Shown: positions 1-7,150 of the stretch, piece after piece | How the letters are laid out: each line of letters opens with the position of its first letter | Numbering within the stretch: the first letter of the stretch is position 1 | Source of the DNA: Actinomycetes bacterium | GTDB taxonomy: Bacteria; Actinomycetota; Acidimicrobiia; Acidimicrobiales; RAAP-2 | DNA: 8,699 bases | Assembly (NCBI GenBank): GCA_021826255.1 | Contig: JAKBAZ010000045.1 | Location: 1-8,699, forward strand | Reading direction: 5' to 3' | Program-made: the position numbers and the translations under genes | Notes under the pieces: model-generated | Told to the model about the DNA's origin: nothing | Databases searched by the model: none | Seen by the model: the letters and a program-made list of their open reading frames with translations, nothing else

Positions 1-1251
1 CACGTGATCTTCCTGCATCGCCGACGAGGGAATCGAATCCACGCTCGCGGGCGTGGCCCATCGCTTCATCTCACTCACCAAGGCCGCCTGGGTGTACTGG
101 GCGATCATGAGTCCAGAGTCCACGCCGGGGTCGTCGGCGAGAAACGGGGGCAGGCCAAAGTTGCGGTGCACGTCGAGGAGTCGGTCGGTACGCCGCTCCG
201 ACATGGACGCGACGTCGGCGCTCGCGATGGCGAGGAAGTCGAGCACGTACGCCACGGGAGCCCCGTGGAAGTTTCCGTTACTCGAGAGACGCCCGCCCTC
301 TAAGACCGAGGGGTTATCAATACTCGACGACAGTTCGATCTCGGCGACGCGCGCCGCGTGCGCCCAGGTGTCGCGGGCCGCTCCGTGCACCTGGGGGGCG
401 CAGCGCAGGGAGTAGGCGTCTTGGATCTGGGACGTGTCGTTCAGGTGGGACGCCACGATGGGTGACTCGGCGAGCAGAGCGAGGATCCGTCGCGCCGAGA
501 GCGCTTGACCGGGGTGGGGCCTCAGCGCCTGGAGTTCGGCGGTGAAGACTCGGTCCGTTCCTCGCAAGGCCTGAACCGACACCGCGGCCGCGGCGTCGAG
601 AAGATCGAGCAGCGCCGCGAAGTCGTCGAGCCCGAGGATGAGGTGGGCCAGCATTCCGTCCGTCCCGTTCAAGAGGGCCAGACCCTCCTTCTCGGCGAGG
701 ATCACCGGGCTCAGTCCCGCGAGGTCGAGGGCCCGACTCGCCGGCATGATCTCACCGCGATAATGCACGACCCCCTCTCCCATCAGCGCGAGCGCCACGT
801 GCGCCAGCGGAGCGAGGTCGCCAGAGCACCCGAGGGAACCGAACTCGTGGACCACGGGAGTAATCGACGCGTTGAGCAGCGCCGCGTACGCCTCGACCGT
901 CTCCTCGCGAACTCCGGCGACCCCCGACGCCAGAGTGGTGAGTCGACAGAGCATCATCGCGCGCACGACGTCCTCTTCGACCGGCTCACCGAGTCCCGCG
1001 GCGTGAGAGCGCACCAGAGAGCGCTGCAGTTGGGTGCGCGAGTCGGGGGCGACGAAGGTGTTCGCGAGGGACCCGAACCCCGTGGAGACCCCGTAGACGG
1101 GCACTCCGGAGCGAACCATCTCCTCGATCCCTTCGCGCGAGTGCCGCACGCGCTCGCGAGCCTCGTCGGCGATCGCCACGGACTCCCCGTCACGGGCCAC
1201 GCGTACGACGTCTCGTCGCGTCAGGGGAGTCGAGGTGAGCGACACAGTCAC
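1..1251 (-). CDS. hutH: Histidine ammonia-lyase (HutH), C-terminus cut off by window edge
   Basis: It catalyses the first step of histidine degradation in the cytoplasm, L-histidine to trans-urocanate plus ammonia, using the self-made MIO cofactor. The 417 codons in the window translate without a stop; the family is about 500-510 residues, so roughly 90 are missing. Residue numbers fall exactly on those known for Pseudomonas putida HutH: Tyr53 (in YGVSTGFG), His83, MIO triad 142-144, Asn195, Tyr280, Arg283 and Glu414 (in QEDHV). The MIO triad is Cys-Ser-Gly instead of the usual Ala-Ser-Gly, a variant tolerated in this family. The start is GTG at 1251, chosen for the AAGGAG at 1258-1263 six bases upstream and the exact alignment it gives. 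The start overlaps the stop of the preceding ureohydrolase gene (GTGA, 4 bases), indicating translational coupling. A GTG at 1245 is a less likely alternative. Identification is very secure. Confidence 0.97.
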   Translation of the reverse strand, partial: MTVSLTSTPLTRRDVVRVARDGESVAIADEARERVRHSREGIEEMVRSGVPVYGVSTGFGSLANTFVAPDSRTQLQRSLVRSHAAGLGEPVEEDVVRAMMLCRLTTLASGVAGVREETVEAYAALLNASITPVVHEFGSLGCSGDLAPLAHVALALMGEGVVHYRGEIMPASRALDLAGLSPVILAEKEGLALLNGTDGMLAHLILGLDDFAALLDLLDAAAAVSVQALRGTDRVFTAELQALRPHPGQALSARRILALLAESPIVASHLNDTSQIQDAYSLRCAPQVHGAARDTWAHAARVAEIELSSSIDNPSVLEGGRLSSNGNFHGAPVAYVLDFLAIASADVASMSERRTDRLLDVHRNFGLPPFLADDPGVDSGLMIAQYTQAALVSEMKRWATPASVDSIPSSAMQEDHV

Positions 1252-2135
1252 GGTGTTCTCCTTTGATATCCCGACAGGGCCTCCAGTAGGAGGAGGGCGA
1301 CGGTACGCACGGTACGTCCGTCGGGGGCGTCGCGCTCCACGTCTACTTCGGTGAAGTCCACCGCCGACACGAGGTGATGGTTCGCCGCGAGGCGGACGGC
1401 TCGTCTCACGTCAACGACCGAGAGACCCCCGGGAACCGCCGCCGGACATCCGGGAACGACAGTTCGGTCCATGACGTCGAGGTCGACGTCGACGTAGATG
1501 TGGCGAACCTTCGACGACAACTCCGCTAACGCGGACGCGACCACGTTCTCGAGAGAGCCCTCACTGAGGGTTCCTCGAGTAATGACTCGGATTCCAGAGC
1601 GACGAGCGCGGTCGGCGTAGTAGGACGAGTTCGCGAAGTCGGCGATGCCCACTTGAACCACGTGAGCGGGATCGAGGCCAGCGTCGAGTAGTTGACGAAC
1701 GGGCGATCCGTTAGAACGTCCGTCCCGTAAATCGTGGTGCGCGTCCAGGGTGAGCAGACCCCACTCGGACAGGTTCGAACCCGCGAGGACTGACAGAGCC
1801 CGCCAGGTCAGGGCGTTGTCACCGCCGAGGAGAATCCACAGCGGGTGAGAGTGACGCAGGCTGGACCAGTCGGAGTCATCGGCATCGGCGTCCACCACGT
1901 CGCCGTAGTCGACGAGTTTCGCTCCCGCCACGAGATCGAGTTCGTCGGCGTAGTTCCACGTGGAGTAGTACCGCAACGCCTCTCGAACCGCCCGCGGGGT
2001 GGACAGTGATGAACGTGGCGTCACCGAGGTGCGATAGGTGTGCCCGCCGAGAAGACCGACGTCGTCAACGCGGCTCTCCGAGGGGCTCACGAGTAGCGAG
2101 GTTGCTCGAGGCCAGGTGGGATCGTCGTTGATCAC
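1248..2135 (-). CDS. hutG: Ureohydrolase-fold enzyme, probable formimidoylglutamase (HutG-like)
   Basis: A 295-residue protein of the arginase/agmatinase/formimidoylglutamase family (usual length about 300). In the hut pathway such an enzyme hydrolyses N-formimidoyl-L-glutamate to L-glutamate and formamide in the cytoplasm. Visible motifs: GGDN at 104-107, DAHHD at 131-135, DVDLD at 216-220 followed by a PGG loop at 235-237, and Glu263 in an FTEVD segment. The carboxylate metal ligands and His133 are present, but the family histidine of GGDH is Asn107, and the later 'HG' histidine appears as Asn142 in SNGSP. The function is inferred mainly from the 4-base overlap with hutH; arginase, agmatinase or another guanidino hydrolase remain possible. 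The start is GTG; it has no good Shine-Dalgarno sequence but sits exactly 6 bases after a TAGCAT box, suggesting leaderless initiation. It lies 31 bases after the glycosidase-like gene. Confidence 0.85.
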   Translation of the reverse strand: MINDDPTWPRATSLLVSPSESRVDDVGLLGGHTYRTSVTPRSSLSTPRAVREALRYYSTWNYADELDLVAGAKLVDYGDVVDADADDSDWSSLRHSHPLWILLGGDNALTWRALSVLAGSNLSEWGLLTLDAHHDLRDGRSNGSPVRQLLDAGLDPAHVVQVGIADFANSSYYADRARRSGIRVITRGTLSEGSLENVVASALAELSSKVRHIYVDVDLDVMDRTVVPGCPAAVPGGLSVVDVRRAVRLAANHHLVSAVDFTEVDVERDAPDGRTVRTVALLLLEALSGYQRRTP

Positions 2136-2141
2136 CGCCCC

Positions 2142-2147
2142 ATGCTA
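2142..2147 (-). promoter_or_regulatory. Candidate -10 box (TAGCAT) for leaderless hutG transcript
   Basis: TAGCAT on the minus strand fits the actinobacterial -10 pattern TANNNT and is followed by exactly six bases (GGGGCG) and then the GTG start of the ureohydrolase. This is the spacing expected when transcription begins at the first base of the start codon. I see no convincing -35 hexamer, and the gap to the upstream gene is only 31 bases, so read-through from the respiratory genes is an alternative. This is a prediction from spacing alone. Confidence 0.35.
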
Positions 2148-2166
2148 CGCACCGCGCCGACGGGGG

Positions 2167-3165
2167 TTAGGACCGGGCACAGCCCGCGCCGACCAGGTGA
2201 AGTGGTTGGGCACTCATGCGTCCCGGAGTAAGTCCCGGAGAGACCCACGAACAGGCCCAACTGTTCGGTTCCGCGAGACCCACGAAGAAGTCTCGCTGCC
2301 AGCCGTTGAAGTAGATGTCCGGATTGTGTTCGGAGTAGGGGATCTGCACGGGTAGTGGACCGGGCGAGTGAAGGGCCCGAAAGGAGCCCCCCAGAATGGG
2401 CCAGTAGGGGTTCATATCGAGTTCCATTCCCGATCTCACGCCCGCGCCCACTAGCGCCTCACCCAGTTGCACCGGCCCGATATTCGACATCGTGGCGACG
2501 TAGACGAGGTTTCCCGCCGCGTCGACACCAAGTCCACTGCGGGGTTCTTCGGGTTGGTTGTTGAGCGGAGAGCCCCAGGTGAAGATGTTGGCGTGAGCGG
2601 TCGACGTGAGCCGCCCGCCGAGCACCAGGGGGGGGAGATTCTGGCGCAGGGCAATGGGGTGAAAGCTCGCCGAGGGCAGAGTCTGACCCCACACTCCGAG
2701 ACGCCAGTGACCGGCGGCGTCGAGAGCGATGGTCATGTCACCGGGAACGAGCGGAGACAGGACTCGTCCGTCCACCATGGATCCCCCCGCGTGGGCCCCA
2801 ACCTTGAATCCTCCGTTAAAGACCCCGACCACGCCCGCGAGACCCTCCGACGACCAGTCGATGGCGGGTCCCGCATCGGCGGGAACCGCACCCCACGCCC
2901 CGGGCGGGTCGAGGGCTCCCACGTGCCAGCGCAACAGGGCACTGCGCGCGCGGAGGCGAAATACCCGAAACCACACCCCCGCGACGTACTCCATCTTGTA
3001 GTCGCTGACCACTCCTCGAGCGGACCGGACACCCACCGTCCAACCCGCCTGGGGCTTCTCTGGCGCGGGCGCCGCCGCCAACGCGCGAGCAAGACGTGGA
3101 ACAACACCAGTGCCGAGTTGGAGAAACACGAAGCCCGCGAGGGCGATAACCATCCAGCGACGCAC
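2167..3165 (-). CDS. Secreted phosphodiester glycosidase-like protein (NAGPA/DUF2233-type), function unknown
   Basis: A 332-residue exported or membrane-anchored protein. Residues 5-20 are hydrophobic after two arginines, and an Ala/Pro-rich stretch at 28-36 could hold a signal-peptidase site. The body resembles the phosphodiester glycosidase (NAGPA/DUF2233) fold: FNGGF at 116-120 (family pattern NGGFF), RSGLGVD at 209-215 (family RTAIG), then a strand and helix leading to MELDMNPYW at 247-255, where classical members carry a DGGGS motif. That replacement makes catalytic activity or substrate uncertain. Cys305 and Cys329 near the C-terminus could form a disulfide outside the cell. The open frame extends back to 3357 inside qcrB, but that part is an out-of-frame shadow. 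GTG at 3165 is chosen because a TAAGG (which includes the qcrB stop) lies 8 bases upstream and it leaves a 10-base gap. ATG at 3153 is the alternative. Probably co-transcribed with qcrB; no role in respiration is known to me. Confidence 0.7.
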   Translation of the reverse strand: MRRWMVIALAGFVFLQLGTGVVPRLARALAAAPAPEKPQAGWTVGVRSARGVVSDYKMEYVAGVWFRVFRLRARSALLRWHVGALDPPGAWGAVPADAGPAIDWSSEGLAGVVGVFNGGFKVGAHAGGSMVDGRVLSPLVPGDMTIALDAAGHWRLGVWGQTLPSASFHPIALRQNLPPLVLGGRLTSTAHANIFTWGSPLNNQPEEPRSGLGVDAAGNLVYVATMSNIGPVQLGEALVGAGVRSGMELDMNPYWPILGGSFRALHSPGPLPVQIPYSEHNPDIYFNGWQRDFFVGLAEPNSWACSWVSPGLTPGRMSAQPLHLVGAGCARS

Positions 3166-3175
3166 GTGGGCGACC

Positions 3176-4723
3176 TTAGCGTTCGACGCGACGAACTCCC
3201 GGGGTCGTCTCAAACTCGGCCTCGTCGTCTCCCGAGGTCTCGACGGCCCCCTCGATGAAGGTGGGCACCGGAACCGGATCGAGCTCGTGGTGAGCGTCGT
3301 CGGCGTACACCGGCGCGGGGGTTGCGATGTACTCCCCGTCGTCGGTGCGTACCACAACGTTGGTGACCTTGCGTTTGCCTACTCCGGCGACGCCCTGCAT
3401 CTCCTTGGCGATGCGGTACGCCAAGGGGTACGACAACAAAGGCACCACGATGACCAGGATGCGCATCGCCCAGAGCACGGTGTTGAGGGACACTTTGAAG
3501 TAGTTCGCGATGACGTCGGTGGACGACGCGATGAAGAGCATGGTGAGAAGCATCGTGACGGCAACACCCGCGGCAGTGCGCTTCGGACGATTGTGGGGTC
3601 GATCGAGGAGGTTGTGCAGCTCGTTGTCACCCGTGTAGCGACGCTCAATGGCCGGCCAGGCGTAGACGGCAGTGAACAAGATACCCGGGAAGATGACCGC
3701 GGGGAGGGTGACCTCGAGCGGAATGGTGTGTCCGAAACCCGTGAACTCCCACGCCGGGAAGATTCTCAACGCCCCGTCGAGAAAGCCCATGTACCAGTCC
3801 GGCTGGACGGCGTAGGAGATACGAGACGCCACGTAGGGACCGAACTGCCAGATCGGGTTGATCTGGGCGAAGGCCCCGAGGAGTGCAATCACTCCCGTCA
3901 CGAACATCAAGAATCCGGTGGTCTTCGCCATGAAGACGGGGAACATCGGAGAACCCACCACGTTCGTCTCGGTGCGCCCCGGACCCGGGAACTGAGTGTG
4001 CTTCTGACGCACGAGCAAGAAGAGGTGCGCCCCGACGAGTCCCAGGATGATGAGGGGAATCACGAGAACGTGCAGGATGAAAAAGCGCGCCAGAATGTCG
4101 GTGCCCGGGAAGTTGCCCCCAAACAAGAAGAACGCGAGGTACGTCCCCACCAGTGGCACGGACAAGATGATCGAGAACATGATGCGGATACCGGTTCCCG
4201 AGACGAGGTCGTCGGGAAGTGAGTAGCCGAGGAAGCCATTGGCAATGGCCAAGACGAGGAGCGTCGTGCCGATCGTCCAGTTAAGTTCGCGGGGCTTGCG
4301 AAACGCCCCCGTGAAGAACACGCGCGCCATGTGCACCACGATGGCCCCGGCGAAGATGTCCGCGGCCCAGTGGTGCATCTGGCGCATCAACAGACCCCCG
4401 CGCACCGCGAAGGACAGATTGACGGTCGAGGCGTAGGCCTCGCTCATGTGTTGTCCAAAGAGAGGAAGGTAACTACCGTTGTAGGTCACTACGGTCTGAC
4501 TCGGCACGTAGTAGAAGGTCAAGAACACCCCGGTGAGCATCAGCACCATGAAGGAGTACAGGGCGATTTCGCCCAGCATGAACGACCAGTGGTCCGGGAA
4601 GATCTTGTCGAGGAAGGTTCGCCCGCCCTTCGCAACACCTAAACGGTCGTCGAGTTCGTTCAACACGTGCCCCACCTTGCCGTAACGGCTCGTGGGCGTG
4701 GCCTTGCGTGAGGTAGTGCTCAT
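3176..4723 (-). CDS. qcrB: Menaquinol-cytochrome c reductase, cytochrome b subunit (QcrB)
   Basis: This membrane core of the actinobacterial cytochrome bcc complex oxidises menaquinol and holds two b hemes. The 515-residue protein has a single-chain cytochrome b layout: N-terminal cytoplasmic segment to about 50, hydrophobic helices from about 52 to 435, and an acidic cytoplasmic tail from about 440. Likely heme ligands are His117 and His131 in helix B (HHWAADIFAG...H) and His218 and His233 in helix D. The quinol-site signature is PDWY at 308-311, the actinobacterial form of the PEWY motif. The ATG start overlaps the qcrA stop by one base (TGATG), with GGGAG at 4729-4733 five bases upstream, so translation is coupled. 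The TAA stop is 10 bases before the next start. Length and motifs are normal. In mycobacteria the equivalent protein is the target of telacebec (Q203). Confidence 0.97.
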   Translation of the reverse strand: MSTTSRKATPTSRYGKVGHVLNELDDRLGVAKGGRTFLDKIFPDHWSFMLGEIALYSFMVLMLTGVFLTFYYVPSQTVVTYNGSYLPLFGQHMSEAYASTVNLSFAVRGGLLMRQMHHWAADIFAGAIVVHMARVFFTGAFRKPRELNWTIGTTLLVLAIANGFLGYSLPDDLVSGTGIRIMFSIILSVPLVGTYLAFFLFGGNFPGTDILARFFILHVLVIPLIILGLVGAHLFLLVRQKHTQFPGPGRTETNVVGSPMFPVFMAKTTGFLMFVTGVIALLGAFAQINPIWQFGPYVASRISYAVQPDWYMGFLDGALRIFPAWEFTGFGHTIPLEVTLPAVIFPGILFTAVYAWPAIERRYTGDNELHNLLDRPHNRPKRTAAGVAVTMLLTMLFIASSTDVIANYFKVSLNTVLWAMRILVIVVPLLSYPLAYRIAKEMQGVAGVGKRKVTNVVVRTDDGEYIATPAPVYADDAHHELDPVPVPTFIEGAVETSGDDEAEFETTPGVRRVER

Positions 4724-5655
4724 CAGCGCTCCCAGAAGCCCGGACCGACGGGCTCTTTATAGTCCGACTGAGACTGCAAATAGCCCTGAGAGTCCACCAT
4801 CAGCGGCAACTGAGGAAGTGGACGAGGCGCCGGACCGAAGTTGGGCAGGGCTCCGTTGGCGACGTTGAACATGGACTGGTGGCACGGGCAGACCAACAGC
4901 TGAAGCTGCTGCTCGTAGAGTCCAACCGGACAACCAAGGTGGGTGCAGAGCTTGGAGTAGGCGACGTAACCCTGGGGGGCCCAGGACTCTCGCCCCTTCA
5001 TGGTGGTGAAGTTCTCATTGGAGATTCGAATCAACACCGTCTGGTCGACCGCCTGTCCGTTGTCAGTGTTCTCGAAGCCCTCCGGGTACACCGTCGTGAT
5101 CGAGCCGACCGCCAGATCGCTGACGTTCACCCGTCGACCCGTGATGTCGACGAGATAAGAACCCGCTGTCCAGTCCGTGTGGAACAACGTGCCCTTCGGC
5201 ATCGGTCCGAGGGAGCGAACCAGGGGAAAGAGGCTGACGACACCGAACACGCCCATACCCGTTCCGAGCAGTCCGCCGAGAAACTTCCGGCGCTGGATGA
5301 TGCCGCCGCCTCGTTCGACCACGGCCGCGGCGAAGGCGTCGCGGTCCGACTCGGAGTTAGCGAGCGGGTGACGCTCCTCCACGAAGGGACCTCGGGGCAT
5401 CAAGTACTTACCCCAGGCAATGAGACCGGCCCCGAGGCTGACCGCTCCGCCACCCAGTGTGGCTCCGAGAGTCCAGGGGGCCAAGTTCATCACGAAGGCG
5501 ACGGCGAAGAGAACGAGGAGGGCGATGCCCAGAAGGAACAACAACCCAATCCACCCCTCGACGACGCGGGGTCGCCGGGCGGCCGGCTGCATGTGCGGGT
5601 CGTCCGCGGACAGACCGCGAAGCGACACCGGAGTGTGCTGGTCGTGATCGCTCAC
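4723..5655 (-). CDS. qcrA: Menaquinol-cytochrome c reductase, Rieske iron-sulfur subunit (QcrA)
   Basis: It takes one electron from menaquinol through a [2Fe-2S] cluster and passes it to cytochrome c in QcrC. The 310-residue product has three hydrophobic helices (about 33-57, 62-82 and 125-147), the arrangement typical of actinobacterial Rieske proteins. The third is preceded by RRKFLGG at 122-128, a twin-arginine-like signal for export of the folded cluster domain. Cluster ligands are Cys237 and His239 (CTHLGC, with Cys242) and Cys256 and His259 (CPCHQS, with Cys258); Cys242 and Cys258 would form the family disulfide. The start is GTG at 5655, not the in-frame TTG at 5673: AGGAG at 5663-5667 lies 7 bases upstream of the GTG, which also makes a GTGA overlap of 4 bases with the qcrC stop. 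The downstream end overlaps qcrB by one base. Confidence 0.96.
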   Translation of the reverse strand: MSDHDQHTPVSLRGLSADDPHMQPAARRPRVVEGWIGLLFLLGIALLVLFAVAFVMNLAPWTLGATLGGGAVSLGAGLIAWGKYLMPRGPFVEERHPLANSESDRDAFAAAVVERGGGIIQRRKFLGGLLGTGMGVFGVVSLFPLVRSLGPMPKGTLFHTDWTAGSYLVDITGRRVNVSDLAVGSITTVYPEGFENTDNGQAVDQTVLIRISNENFTTMKGRESWAPQGYVAYSKLCTHLGCPVGLYEQQLQLLVCPCHQSMFNVANGALPNFGPAPRPLPQLPLMVDSQGYLQSQSDYKEPVGPGFWER

Positions 5656-6530
5656 TGACGCTCTCCTACCCAATATCCAATGAGGGCGAGCAGCCCCACA
5701 CCAATCAACAGTCCCACGAATCCCTCCGCCACGGGGCCGAGACCTCCGAGGCCCAATCCGCCCGGATTCTTAGGGTGCTGCAAGTACTCCGTGACGTAGG
5801 CCACAATGTCGCGAACCTGGTAGTCGCTGAGGTTGCCCGTGAATCGAGGCATGTTGCCGGGCCCGGTGCGAATCGCCTCGACCACCTGCGCCGCCGGGAT
5901 GTTGCGCAACGACGGAGCGTAGGTTCCCTGGGCGAGGGCGTCACCGTCCCCTTCAATGGTGTGGCAGGCCGCACAGTTGAGGGCGAACAGGGCCGCCCCG
6001 TCCGCCACGTTCGCCCCCGAGAGGTGCGGTGTGGGAATGGCCGGGTACGACGGGTCGAGGGAGTTGATCCACGCGGCAATCGCCACCGCCTGATCGTGGG
6101 TGAGTCGAGGGGTGCGACGCTCAGCCTGGACCGAACGGGGGTTCGCCGCCGGCATACGACCCGACTCAATCCAGAAGTCGATGGTGGCTGAGCCGAGACC
6201 CACGAGATTGGGGTAAGCCCCGGAAGTGCCATCCGCCGGCACTCCGTTGGCGTTCACGCCGTGACAAGAAGCGCAGTTCTCGAGGTAGAGCGACTGTCCG
6301 AGAGTCGCGAGGGCCGGGGAGGGAACGGTGTAGGTAATGGCCGAGTTACCGTAACTCACGATGGACCCTCCAGGTCCCTTTACTACCGTCGACGACTTCG
6401 GGGTCCCCGAGTTCGCGGCACCGGTTTGGTAGGGCGTCTGCGACGACGCCCCCGCGACGGAGGCGAAGCTGAGGAGCGGAGCGGCGGCGAGGATCCCGAC
6501 GAGGAGACCGAGTCTGGCGCGAGAGGACAT
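5652..6530 (-). CDS. qcrC: Menaquinol-cytochrome c reductase, diheme cytochrome c subunit (QcrC)
   Basis: A diheme c-type cytochrome outside the membrane that replaces both cytochrome c1 and soluble cytochrome c, handing electrons directly to the aa3 oxidase. The 292-residue protein has a signal sequence (1-28, possible cleavage after AGA), a Gly/Ser/Thr-rich linker to about residue 70, two cytochrome c folds with CxxCH at 86-90 (CASCH) and 186-190 (CAACH), likely methionine axial ligands Met126 (GRMPA) and Met227 (NMPRF), and a C-terminal membrane anchor at about 268-287. ATG at 6530 is chosen because the signal peptide follows it directly and it leaves 11 bases after the ctaE stop. The AGG 10 bases upstream is only a weak Shine-Dalgarno. 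A GTG at 6536 is possible, while a longer frame from 6581 would overlap ctaE by 40 bases. The stop overlaps the qcrA start. Confidence 0.95.
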   Translation of the reverse strand: MSSRARLGLLVGILAAAPLLSFASVAGASSQTPYQTGAANSGTPKSSTVVKGPGGSIVSYGNSAITYTVPSPALATLGQSLYLENCASCHGVNANGVPADGTSGAYPNLVGLGSATIDFWIESGRMPAANPRSVQAERRTPRLTHDQAVAIAAWINSLDPSYPAIPTPHLSGANVADGAALFALNCAACHTIEGDGDALAQGTYAPSLRNIPAAQVVEAIRTGPGNMPRFTGNLSDYQVRDIVAYVTEYLQHPKNPGGLGLGGLGPVAEGFVGLLIGVGLLALIGYWVGERQ

Positions 6531-6541
6531 CTTCACACGAC

Positions 6542-7150
6542 CTACTTCAAGAGGAACAACGACGAGTAGAGACCGATCCACACCACGTCCACGAAGTGCC
6601 AGTAGTAACTGACTCCCTGGAACGCCGCGAGTTCTCCGGGGTCACCCTGAGAACCGCGCATGCGAAAGAGGAGAAAGAGCATGGCCACGAGGCCGAGCGT
6701 CACGTGCAAACCGTGAAGTCCCGTCGTGATGTAAAAGACCGAGCCGTAGGCGTTGGTGTACCACCGGGTCGTCAAGTGGGTCCACTCGTAGACCTGATTG
6801 AGAACGAACGCCAAACCTAGAAAGAGCGAGATCCACACCCAGGTGCGAGCTTGATCGCGGCGACGCCGTTCAATCAACCACACCGCGTACTGCATGGTGA
6901 AGGAGGAGGCCACCAGAATGATCGTGAAGATTCCCGACTGCAGCACGTCGAGGTGGGTTCCCTTCGGGGGCCACGACGCCAGGTGGGCGCGAATGGTGAA
7001 GAGCGCGGCGAAGAGGCCCGAGAAGAACATCAACTCGCTTCCGAGCCAAATCATCACCCCAATCGCCAACATCGGCGGCCGGTCGTGAACGATCTTCCCC
7101 TGCTCCGCCAGGCCGTTTACGGGAAGTGCCTGACTCACGCGCTCCACCAT
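6542..7150 (-). CDS. ctaE: Cytochrome c oxidase subunit III (CtaE), aa3 type
   Basis: Subunit III of the heme-copper aa3 oxidase, a membrane protein that stabilises the catalytic core. From the first ATG it has 202 residues with five hydrophobic helices (about 28-54, 70-94, 103-122, 137-162, 182-201), the short actinobacterial form without the first two helices of the seven-helix version. Family marks are Glu39 in SELMFFSGLF, the HGLH at 146-149 and YYWHFVDVVW at 182-191. It heads the usual actinobacterial cluster ctaE-qcrCAB; ctaC and ctaD are not in the window. ATG at 7150 has no Shine-Dalgarno sequence. A GTG four codons later (7138) is preceded by a TATGGT box 7 bases upstream and would suit leaderless initiation, giving 198 residues with no loss of domain. 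Confidence 0.95.
   Translation of the reverse strand: MVERVSQALPVNGLAEQGKIVHDRPPMLAIGVMIWLGSELMFFSGLFAALFTIRAHLASWPPKGTHLDVLQSGIFTIILVASSFTMQYAVWLIERRRRDQARTWVWISLFLGLAFVLNQVYEWTHLTTRWYTNAYGSVFYITTGLHGLHVTLGLVAMLFLLFRMRGSQGDPGELAAFQGVSYYWHFVDVVWIGLYSSLFLLK

Noticed and set aside
505..1266. Long plus-strand open frame (253 codons) opposite hutH and the hutG end
   Set aside because: It is antisense to a fully verified HutH reading frame; the translation is rich in Arg, Gly, Glu and His with no domain, as expected from a GC-rich shadow.
2174..2186. Short hairpin (CGGGC-ACA-GCCCG) near the end of the glycosidase-like gene as terminator
   Set aside because: It is inside coding sequence, has a 5-base stem and a 3-base loop, and is not followed by a T-run on the minus strand.
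2467..3258. Plus-strand open frame of 263 codons opposite the glycosidase-like gene
   Set aside because: Same shadow pattern; the minus-strand frame has a signal peptide and family motifs while this one has none.
3166..3357. Upstream extension of the glycosidase-like gene into qcrB
   Set aside because: It would overlap qcrB by about 180 bases, encodes a Pro/Arg/Thr-rich out-of-frame stretch, and the signal peptide begins just after GTG 3165.
3110..4222. Plus-strand open frame of 370 codons opposite qcrB
   Set aside because: Mirror frame of the conserved QcrB codons; highly charged, low complexity, no recognisable start signal or domain.
4879..5658. Plus-strand open frame of 259 codons opposite qcrA
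   Set aside because: Lies entirely over the Rieske gene and has no recognisable features of its own.
5656..5673. TTG start for qcrA at 5673
   Set aside because: The GTG at 5655 has AGGAG 7 bases upstream and a 4-base stop-start overlap with qcrC; the TTG has neither.
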